NCBI RefSeq assembly: GCF_011304195.1
Contig: NZ_CP049887.1
Coordinates: forward strand, 2,666,001-2,730,000
DNA: 64,000 nucleotides
From: Vagococcus hydrophili
Lineage (GTDB): Bacteria > Bacillota > Bacilli > Lactobacillales > Vagococcaceae
Direction: 5' to 3'
Shown here in pieces: positions 57,831 through 64,000 of this stretch. The position numbers and the translations under genes were made by a program. Within the stretch, counting starts at the first letter, position 1. Every line of letters begins with the position of its first letter. The notes beneath the pieces are model-generated. The model did no database searches, had not been told where the DNA came from, and saw only the letters and a program-made list of their open reading frames with translations.

Positions 57831-57860
57831 AAAAGACTAACAATCAAATGTCAGTCTTTT
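57831..57860 (-). terminator. Terminator of the glycine cleavage operon
   Basis: AAAAGACTGAC ... GTTAGTCTTTT with one mismatch lies at the gcvPB stop codon with T-rich sequence after it on the minus strand. Confidence 0.8.
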
Positions 57861-57866
57861 CTTGAT

Positions 57867-59297
57867 TTAAAATTGATACGTCAATATAGGGTTTCTGGCT
57901 GCGGTTGTTTCATCCACACGACCAATTAAGGTTTGACTTGGTGCGTCTTTAATAAGTTGTGGATTTTTGTAAGCTTGCTCGTGAATTTGTTTAAAGACTC
58001 GGATCACTTTATCAAGCGTTTCTTTACTTTCTGTTTCTGTTGGTTCTAGCATCAACGCTTCTTTCACCACATCTGGGAAATACATGGTTGGTGGATGCAT
58101 GCCGTTATCTAATAAAGCTTTAGAAACATCTAATGCTGTCACGCCTGTTTCTTTTTTCAGCGTATCCAAACTCATAACAAATTCATGCATACATGGACCT
58201 TCATAAGCCATTTCAAAGTTATCTTTCAATTGTTCTCGCATATAATTAGCATTTAAAACAGCTGTTTGAGAAGCTTGTGGGATACCTTCTTTTCCTAAGA
58301 ATAGGATATAAGTTACTGCACGAAGTACCACTGCAAAGTGACCATAAAATGTTTTGACCTGTCCAATTGATTTTTCAGGTGTATCAAAAACCAATTGGCC
58401 GTCTTTTTCAATTACGTGATAATTTGGTAAGTATGGTTTTAAGAATTCTTTACAGCCAATTGGTCCTGCTCCTGGTCCACCGCCACCATGAGGGGTTGAA
58501 AATGTTTTATGAATATTCAAATGAACCACGTCAAATCCCATATCTCCAGGTCTTACCGTTCCCATAATGGCATTTAAATTAGCGCCATCATAGTAACACA
58601 AGCCACCTGCATCATGAATGATTTTCGTAATTTCGATAATATCATGTTCAAACAACCCAACTGTACTTGGATTTGTTAGCATTAATCCTGCTGTATCATC
58701 TCCAACCACTTCTCTTAATTTATCTAAATCAACGCGACCGTTTTCTTTTGAAGGAATATTAATCGTATCATAATTAACCATGGACGCTGTCGCTGGATTA
58801 GTGCCATGGGCTGAATCAGGAACAATAATCTTATTTCGTTTAAAGTCTTGATTATTTTCATGATAGGCTTTAATTAGCATAATCCCTGTTAATTCACCTT
58901 GCGCTCCTGCTGCTGGTTGGAAAGTCATGGCATCCATTCCAGTAATTTCTGCCAGTAATTCTTCTGCTAAGTGATAAATCTTCATAGAGCCTTGAGCGGT
59001 TTCAATAGGTTGCATCGGATGAATTTGAGAAAATCCAGGAAGTTGTGTCATTTCATCATTAATCTTTGGATTATATTTCATCGTACAAGAACCGAGTGGA
59101 TAGAATCCGTTATTAACACCAAAACTATTATCCGCTAATTCTGTGTAGTGGCGACTCATATCAACTTGAGAAATTTCTGGTAAACGTAACTCCTGTTTTC
59201 TTGAAAATTTATCAGGTAAAACAGTTTCTTCAACTTCAAGTTTCGGAATAAAATCATTTTTACGACCTTTAACACTTCTTTCAAAGACTAATTTCAT
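57867..59297 (-). CDS. gcvPB: Glycine dehydrogenase (decarboxylating) subunit 2
   Basis: The 476-residue PLP subunit of split P-protein. NNGFYPLGSCTMKYNPKIND, FQPAAGAQGELTGIMLIKAYH and HLNIHKTFSTPHGGGGPGAGPIG, with the PLP-binding Lys, are conserved. Its start overlaps the gcvPA stop by 4 nt (ATGA). With gcvPA it decarboxylates glycine and loads the aminomethyl group on GcvH. Confidence 0.96.
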   Translation of the reverse strand: MKLVFERSVKGRKNDFIPKLEVEETVLPDKFSRKQELRLPEISQVDMSRHYTELADNSFGVNNGFYPLGSCTMKYNPKINDEMTQLPGFSQIHPMQPIETAQGSMKIYHLAEELLAEITGMDAMTFQPAAGAQGELTGIMLIKAYHENNQDFKRNKIIVPDSAHGTNPATASMVNYDTINIPSKENGRVDLDKLREVVGDDTAGLMLTNPSTVGLFEHDIIEITKIIHDAGGLCYYDGANLNAIMGTVRPGDMGFDVVHLNIHKTFSTPHGGGGPGAGPIGCKEFLKPYLPNYHVIEKDGQLVFDTPEKSIGQVKTFYGHFAVVLRAVTYILFLGKEGIPQASQTAVLNANYMREQLKDNFEMAYEGPCMHEFVMSLDTLKKETGVTALDVSKALLDNGMHPPTMYFPDVVKEALMLEPTETESKETLDKVIRVFKQIHEQAYKNPQLIKDAPSQTLIGRVDETTAARNPILTYQF

Positions 59298-60616
59298 GCC
59301 TCACAAGCCTCCTTCACTAAACTAACGAGTGTATCCATCTCTTCTTTCGTGTTCATTTCTGTAACGCACCATAGAATATTTTCTTCGATTGGTAAGCCAC
59401 CTAAGATACCTTTTTCTTGCAATTTTTGATTTAAAATTTCTGGTTTAATCGGTGAAGTTGTTACAAATTCATGGAAAAATTCACTCGTATTTACTAAATC
59501 AAATCCTGAAATTTTAGCTAATTCTTTTTGTAAATAATGAGCGTTACTGTAACAGTGCGTTGCAACGTCTCGTAATCCTTCTGGCCCCATTGCTGATAAG
59601 TAAACACTTGCTGTTAGGGCACAATGCGCTTGATTGGAACAAATATTAGAGGATGCTTTTTCTCTTCTAATATGTTGTTCTCTGGCTTGAAGGGTTAATA
59701 CAAATGCTCTTTCCCCATGCTTATCTGTTGTTTGTCCTACAATACGCCCTGGTAATTTTCTCGTTAATTTTTCAGTTGTTGCCATAAATCCAAGGTAAGG
59801 ACCACCAAAATTCATCGCAAGTCCTAAGGGTTGTCCCTCACCTGTCGCAATATCTGCCCCATACTCAAAAGGTGTTTTTAGAATTGAGGTAGCCATTGGA
59901 TTGATACCCATAATTAATTTAGATTTAGAAGCATGAACTAATTTTTCAATTGATTCCATATCCTCTAAGCAACCAAAATAGTTGGGATGTTGCACATAAA
60001 AACAAGCAATTGATTCATCCATCATTTCTTCCAATGCATCTAAATCTGTTTGCCCATTAATTGTTGGCACAATTTCAACTTCTGTTCCCATACCATGACA
60101 ATAGGTTTTAATCGTTTCAATTGTCATTGGGTGAGTAGTACCAGAAATCAGTGCTTTTTTTCGTTTCTTATCTAAACACATATTCACCGCTTCTGCTGCT
60201 GCGTTTGATCCATCATACACGGAAGCATTGGAAACTGGCATCCCAGTTATTTCTGAAACCATGGTTTGAAATTCAAATATGGATTGCAAAATCCCTTGAC
60301 TGATTTCAGCTTGATATGGTGTATAGGCTGTTAAAAATTCTTCTTTCATGGTAATTTGTTTAACAATAGAAGGAATATAGTGATTGTAAGAACCTGCACC
60401 TCTAAAAACACTCGTAAACACTTGATTCTTACGCGCGATTGCTTCGATAATTCGGCGAACCTCTACTTCTGATTTACCACTAGGAATATTTAATTCATCT
60501 ATTTTCAAATCACTTGGGATATCTTTAAACAAATCATCAATGCTCTCTAATCCTAAAATTTCTAGTAATTCTTCTTGTTCTCTCGAACTTGAAGGAATGT
60601 AGTTATAGTTCCCCAT
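59294..60616 (-). CDS. gcvPA: Glycine dehydrogenase (decarboxylating) subunit 1
   Basis: The 440-residue partner of gcvPB. Characteristic segments are NYIPSSSREQEELLEILGLESIDDLF, YTPYQAEISQGILQSIFEFQTMVSEITGMPVSNASVYDG and GMGTEVEIVP. The split two-gene P-protein is the usual form in Firmicutes. GGAGG precedes the ATG, 6 nt after gcvH. Confidence 0.96.
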   Translation of the reverse strand: MGNYNYIPSSSREQEELLEILGLESIDDLFKDIPSDLKIDELNIPSGKSEVEVRRIIEAIARKNQVFTSVFRGAGSYNHYIPSIVKQITMKEEFLTAYTPYQAEISQGILQSIFEFQTMVSEITGMPVSNASVYDGSNAAAEAVNMCLDKKRKKALISGTTHPMTIETIKTYCHGMGTEVEIVPTINGQTDLDALEEMMDESIACFYVQHPNYFGCLEDMESIEKLVHASKSKLIMGINPMATSILKTPFEYGADIATGEGQPLGLAMNFGGPYLGFMATTEKLTRKLPGRIVGQTTDKHGERAFVLTLQAREQHIRREKASSNICSNQAHCALTASVYLSAMGPEGLRDVATHCYSNAHYLQKELAKISGFDLVNTSEFFHEFVTTSPIKPEILNQKLQEKGILGGLPIEENILWCVTEMNTKEEMDTLVSLVKEACEA

Positions 60617-60622
60617 GTATTT

Positions 60623-61003
60623 CTAAGCCTCCTCTTCAACTACTTTATTGTAAGCTGCTAAGTCAATTAAATCCTCTTTCTCAGTAATATCTTTGACTTC
60701 AAATAACCAGTTTTCAAAAGGTGCTTCATTCACGCTTTCGGGAGCGTCATCTAAATCTTCATTTATTCTTGAAATAACACCAGTAAAAGGTGTATAAATA
60801 TCAGAAACAGTTTTCACTGATTCCACTTCAGCCACTTGATCTCCTTTGGTTACTTCTTGTCCTACTTCAGGAAGTTCCACAAAAACAATGTCTCCCAGTT
60901 GATCTTGAGCAAAATCTGTAATCCCTACAATAGCAGTCGTTTCATCAATAAATTTTACCCATTCGTGTGTTTCTAAGTAATTAATATCAGTTGGTCTTGT
61001 CAT
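60623..61003 (-). CDS. gcvH: Glycine cleavage system H protein
   Basis: The lipoyl carrier, 126 residues. VESVKTVSDIYTPFTG holds the lipoylated Lys, and HEWVKFIDETTAIVGITDFAQDQLGDIVFVELPE the barrel. ATG 61003 is 8 nt after AGGAGGAA; an ATG at 61009 is almost adjacent to it. Besides glycine cleavage, GcvH can be the donor for lipoyl transfer in Firmicutes. Confidence 0.95.
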   Translation of the reverse strand: MTRPTDINYLETHEWVKFIDETTAIVGITDFAQDQLGDIVFVELPEVGQEVTKGDQVAEVESVKTVSDIYTPFTGVISRINEDLDDAPESVNEAPFENWLFEVKDITEKEDLIDLAAYNKVVEEEA

Positions 61004-61022
61004 ATTCATTTCCTCCTAGAAT

Positions 61023-62105
61023 CTATTTTTTATAAAAAGGCATGGGAGTCACTTCGGCTAAAATTCTCCGCCCTCTAACTTCTACTTCTACTTGTTGACC
61101 TAGTTCTGTAAATTCTTGATCAATATAAGCCATAGCTATCGCATACCCTAAATGAGGTGCGTGAGTCCCTGATGTACTAAGTCCCACTTCCTCGTCTCCA
61201 ATAAAAACAGGGGCATTTTCACGAACAATTCCCTTACCTAAAATTTTCAAACCGACTCTCTTACGTTTATTTTCAGCATTTTCGATTGCTTCTTTTCCTA
61301 TAAATTCTGGCTTATTTAACTTCACAGCAAATTTCAATCCTGCTTGAATTGGATTGATTGTCTCGCTCATTTCATGTCCATAAAGCGGCATACCAGCTTC
61401 TAAACGCAAGGTATCACGAGCACCTAATCCACATGGTGTTATGCCAAATTCTCGACCTGCTTCCATGAGTAAATTCCAAATAGCAACAACATCTTCTGAA
61501 CGCGTGTATAGTTCATATCCTTCCTCACCTGTGTATCCAGTTTCAGAAAGATCGATAATCATATCATTGACTTTAACTTTTGATTTAAATGTATAATATT
61601 TTTCAGGAAAATCAGCTGAATCAATTATTTTAAGAAGTGTTGCTTTGGCTTTTGGTCCTTGGATGGCAATCAAACCAATTCCTTCTGAATAATCAATAAC
61701 CTCAACTTCTCCTGTAACGTGTTCCTTAATCCATTGATAGTCTTTTTCTTTATTGGCTGCGTTCACAACTCCCATGTACATATCTTCTTCGTACTTATAA
61801 AGAATTAAATCATCAATGATACCACCATCCTCTTGGCACATTAAGGTGTACTTAATTTGACCTTGTTTCATTGTTTCAAAATCATTTGTGAACAAATTTT
61901 GAACATTTTTTAAAGCATCTTTACCTTGAATAACGATTTCTCCCATATGAGACACATCAAACATTCCAACTGCTTCTCTCACAGCTAAATGCTCTTTTAC
62001 TAATCCTGTTTCTTGATACTGAACAGGTAGTAAATAACCTCCAAAAGGAACAATCTTCCCTTTTAAAGCCACATGAGTCTCATAAAGTGGTGTTTTTTTA
62101 TCCAT
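61023..62105 (-). CDS. gcvT: Aminomethyltransferase (glycine cleavage T protein)
   Basis: The 360-residue enzyme passes the methylene group to tetrahydrofolate. MDKKTPLYETHVALKGKIVPF (first part), GMFDVSHMGEIVIQGKDAL, TGYTGEEGYELY and ARDTLRLEAGMPLYGHEM are typical. ATG 62105 is 8 nt after GAGAGGA; in-frame codons further upstream lie in the promoter region and are not used. First gene of the operon. Confidence 0.95.
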   Translation of the reverse strand: MDKKTPLYETHVALKGKIVPFGGYLLPVQYQETGLVKEHLAVREAVGMFDVSHMGEIVIQGKDALKNVQNLFTNDFETMKQGQIKYTLMCQEDGGIIDDLILYKYEEDMYMGVVNAANKEKDYQWIKEHVTGEVEVIDYSEGIGLIAIQGPKAKATLLKIIDSADFPEKYYTFKSKVKVNDMIIDLSETGYTGEEGYELYTRSEDVVAIWNLLMEAGREFGITPCGLGARDTLRLEAGMPLYGHEMSETINPIQAGLKFAVKLNKPEFIGKEAIENAENKRKRVGLKILGKGIVRENAPVFIGDEEVGLSTSGTHAPHLGYAIAMAYIDQEFTELGQQVEVEVRGRRILAEVTPMPFYKK

Positions 62106-62141
62106 GACATCCATCCTCTCCATCTTAAAACATAAAAAGTA

Positions 62142-62158
62142 ATGTAACCGCTTTACAT
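62142..62158. promoter_or_regulatory. cre-like palindrome upstream of gcvT
   Basis: ATGTAACCGCTTTACAT is a dyad (ATGTAA/TTTACAT around CCGC) resembling a CcpA cre site (TGNAANCGNTNNCA) but one base longer in the right half. It lies 37 nt upstream of the gcvT start. No glycine riboswitch is visible in this leader, so a protein-mediated control is possible. Confidence 0.35.
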
Positions 62159-62232
62159 TTAAATGATAACACACTTTTAAGAGAGATAAATTAAAATTCA
62201 TAAAGAATTCACACTATTTTTTCACAAAAAAA

Positions 62233-62270
62233 CAGAATAAACTTACCTTTAAAAAAGGGAGTTTATTCTG
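62233..62270 (-). terminator. Terminator after the DHA2 transporter gene
   Basis: CAGAATAAACT ... AGTTTATTCTG, an 11-bp perfect stem, with CCTTT/AAAGG inside. It is followed by TTTTTTTGTG on the minus strand. Confidence 0.82.
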
Positions 62271-62283
62271 CTTAGATTATTTA

Positions 62284-62310
62284 TAAGTTGCTCGGAGTTA
62301 AGCGCTCTTT
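62284..62310. repeat. Half copy of the hairpin repeat at the end of the DHA2 gene
   Basis: AGTTGCTCGGAGTTAAGCGC matches the right end of the 124-bp unit (AGTTGCTCGGAGCTAATCGC) with two differences. The gene's TAA stop and last two codons lie within it. The rest of the element is not recognisable here. Confidence 0.55.
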
Positions 62311-63668
62311 GTACCACTTTTACTTGAAAATGTTTTAATTACTGCTAGACCACTTAAGACAAGTAAAACGAATAGACAAATCAATGCAACTTTAGAGCCT
62401 GTACTTGTTCCTGCTTGATAATCTGTCGCATTACTTTGGAAGACACCAACAATAATCGCAACAAACGATGTTGACACAGCACCCATAAATTGTTGTAAGG
62501 TACTAAAAATGGCATTTCCATCATCTTGTAAAGAGGTATCAATCGATGACAAGCCTACTGTCATGACATTACTATAAGATAATCCGACCCCAATCATAAA
62601 AATTACATGAGACATTGTAATTAATGTCATGTTGCCCGTTTGAACAACTAAAATTAAACTTAACCAACCCACAACAGAAAATAGTATTCCTAGACCAATT
62701 GGTTTTTTAAAGCCCATTTTATCTAATATTTTCCCTGAAACAGGGGCGAATAACGCACCAACTAATGCACCTGGGAACATCATTAAACCTGCTCTTGAAG
62801 CTGGAACATCACTCACGATTTGAATAAAGTTAGGTAACACAAATGAAACACCTAATAATAATACTTGATAAACCAAGAAAGATACTAAGTAAATAGTAAA
62901 CATTTTATTAGAGAATACTGATAAATTAAGTAATTCTTTTTGTTTGTTAGACCCGTAGAAAAGATATCCTGCTATTAAACCAACTGCTAGAGATCCCCAA
63001 CCAATTGGTGATTGTAAATAACTAAAGAAGAATAATAAACCTGTAAACATCACTGACAAGTAACCAGCTGCTTTAATATTGATTCGATCTGTTTTACCTT
63101 GCTCTTCTTTTGGAATCGCATATAAACCAACAACTGTTGAAACAATTAAAACTGGAATTAAAAACTTATAAATATAAGTCCAATCTAAACTAGTTGTTAA
63201 AATCCCGCCATACGTTGGACCCATGGCTGGGGCAATGGATGTGGTTAAGTTACCAATACCAATCATCATCCCGCGTTTCTTAATCGGAACTTTTGTTAAA
63301 ATAATATTAAACATTAATGGTAATGCGATACCCGTTGCTACCCCTTGAAGCAAGCGTCCAATAAGTAACATACTATAAGTAATTGAGAAGGCATCCACTG
63401 CCACACCTGCTAAAAAGAATAAACTTGAAGCAATAAATAATTGACGTTTACTATAGTTTTTCATTAAATACGATGATAAGGGAACGACGATTGAAATCAT
63501 TAATAGATAGATCGTTGTCACCCATTGTACTTGACTTGTTGTAATGTCAAATTGTTTCATTAATGTTGGGAAGGTCACATTCATAGCGGTTTCAATTAAC
63601 ACCCCTGAAAAAGCCATCATCCCTGTTGCTAGTACTGCTAAATTAACATGAAATTTCTTTGTCTCCAT
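62298..63668 (-). CDS. DHA2-type multidrug efflux MFS transporter
   Basis: A 456-residue transporter with 13-14 helices. FHVNLAVLATGMMAFSGVLIETAMNVTFPTLMKQF with QVQWVTTIYLLM, and MGPTYGGILTTSLDWTYIYKFLIP (motif C region), match the EmrB/LmrB/QacA drug:H+ antiporter group. ATG 63668 is 7 nt after AGGAG; the GTG five codons earlier overlaps the site. It follows a leader with terminator-like structure and a promoter with an operator-like dyad, but no regulator is adjacent. Confidence 0.88.
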   Translation of the reverse strand: METKKFHVNLAVLATGMMAFSGVLIETAMNVTFPTLMKQFDITTSQVQWVTTIYLLMISIVVPLSSYLMKNYSKRQLFIASSLFFLAGVAVDAFSITYSMLLIGRLLQGVATGIALPLMFNIILTKVPIKKRGMMIGIGNLTTSIAPAMGPTYGGILTTSLDWTYIYKFLIPVLIVSTVVGLYAIPKEEQGKTDRINIKAAGYLSVMFTGLLFFFSYLQSPIGWGSLAVGLIAGYLFYGSNKQKELLNLSVFSNKMFTIYLVSFLVYQVLLLGVSFVLPNFIQIVSDVPASRAGLMMFPGALVGALFAPVSGKILDKMGFKKPIGLGILFSVVGWLSLILVVQTGNMTLITMSHVIFMIGVGLSYSNVMTVGLSSIDTSLQDDGNAIFSTLQQFMGAVSTSFVAIIVGVFQSNATDYQAGTSTGSKVALICLFVLLVLSGLAVIKTFSSKSGTKSA

Positions 63669-63690
63669 TTTTCCACTCCTCACATAAAAA

Positions 63691-63726
63691 AGAGACGAAA
63701 CTTATCTAATGATAAATTTCGCCTCT
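63691..63726 (-). terminator. Terminator-like hairpin in the DHA2 gene leader
   Basis: On the minus strand AGAGGCGAAATTTATC pairs with GATAAGTTTCGTCTCT (two mismatches), followed by TTTTTT only a few bases before the ribosome site. A second hairpin, ACACAAA/TTTGTGT, lies at about 63733-63750. It could end transcription of the oligopeptide-binding gene or act as an attenuator. Confidence 0.65.
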
Positions 63727-63774
63727 ATCTCGACACAAATTTCTTTGTGTTATCTGTACGATTTATTCTATTAC

Positions 63775-63803
63775 ATTTTATGTAAGTTTTACTTAAATGT
63801 CAA
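63775..63803 (-). promoter_or_regulatory. Promoter with dyad before the DHA2 transporter gene
   Basis: TTGACA (63803-63798), exactly 17 nt, then TAAAAT (63780-63775) on the minus strand. The spacer region reads TTTAAGTAAAACTTACATAAA, an imperfect dyad (TTTA-GTAA ... TTAC-TAAA) typical of TetR or MarR operators. Confidence 0.65.
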
Positions 63804-63832
63804 GAAAATAAAAGTATTTTTTACTTTAACGT

Positions 63833-64000
63833 TTATTTTACATAAGCTAATCGATACGAAACTGTTCGACCAAATGGGAAAACTTGAATCCCTTCTAAAC
63901 GGTCCGATTTTAAATAACCAACTGCTCCTTGATATAAAGGAAGAACAGCCGCATCTTCTTTAACTAATGTCTTTTCTAAATCACGTAGTTTTTCCCAACG
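63833..64000 (-). CDS. Peptide ABC transporter substrate-binding protein (C-terminal end only)
   Basis: Only the last 55 residues are in the window: EKLRDLEKTLVKEDAAVLPL then YQGAVGYLKSDRLEGIQVFPFG and RTVSYRLAYVK. This resembles the C-terminus of OppA-type oligopeptide-binding lipoproteins (SBP family 5), which ends with a hydrophobic PLYQ strand. The remainder and operon partners lie beyond position 64000. Confidence 0.75.
   Translation of the reverse strand, partial: RWEKLRDLEKTLVKEDAAVLPLYQGAVGYLKSDRLEGIQVFPFGRTVSYRLAYVK

Noticed and set aside
62106-62230. Glycine riboswitch upstream of gcvT
   Set aside because: None of the conserved aptamer segments are present on either strand; only a cre-like palindrome is visible.

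Overview
The window is chromosomal DNA from a low-GC Gram-positive bacterium of the Lactobacillales, most likely an Enterococcaceae member such as Vagococcus. This placement is inference from protein resemblance, AT-rich codon use, strong AGGAGG-type ribosome sites, an FMN riboswitch and a T-box leader. No 16S rRNA lies in the window. Nearly all genes read leftward on the minus strand, so the window is probably one replichore arm. There are no insertion sequences, prophage genes, CRISPR arrays or tRNA genes.

Layout by coordinate. 1-16 kb is core housekeeping: a riboflavin transporter fragment behind an FMN riboswitch, then the divergently promoted block rluB/scpB/scpA/xerD, tag, fur (with a perfect Per-box-type operator), cvfB-like, azlCD, a NorA-like efflux pump, pfkA-pyk and dnaE. 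16-26 kb is more accessory: a PmrA-like efflux pump, a purine permease, a GntR-controlled ABC transporter, several small unknown proteins, two possible small transcripts and a frameshifted Ltp-type lipoprotein. 25.7-26.6 kb holds ssrA (tmRNA) and a 124-bp tandem repeat. 26.6-36 kb has a BceAB-type ABC transporter, an LPXTG surface protein with Ig-like repeats, a HAD phosphatase, alaS with its T-box, a hydrolase and an acetyltransferase. 36-42 kb has a CshB-like helicase, alr, an AEC transporter, DegV and an LCP protein. 42-50 kb is a complete aromatic amino acid operon, aroE-aroF-aroB-aroC-tyrA-aroA-aroK-pheA. 50-57.7 kb has a phosphodiesterase, a phosphatase, a LysR regulator, an S41 protease and a pcp/DUF979/DUF969 module. 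57.8-62.1 kb is the glycine cleavage operon gcvT-gcvH-gcvPA-gcvPB. The window closes with a DHA2 efflux pump behind a possible attenuator and the C-terminus of an oligopeptide-binding protein.

The strongest new-looking signal is the leader of the aromatic operon (about 49965-50297). A strong promoter (TTGACA-17-TATACT) drives a 21-residue leader peptide with a good ribosome site and a run of Phe and Tyr codons (F-Y-F-S-Y-Y). It is followed by mutually exclusive hairpins, an antiterminator-like pairing and an intrinsic terminator. This has the architecture of ribosome-mediated attenuation, sensing charged tRNA-Phe and tRNA-Tyr; no T-box is visible there. A second hairpin sits just before aroE.

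Other observations: a family of imperfect-hairpin repeats placed at the 3' ends of at least four leftward genes, in two cases supplying the stop codon and last residues; a possible self-contained small RNA with a C-rich loop near 22.1 kb; and a lipoprotein gene broken by what looks like an 11-bp deletion.
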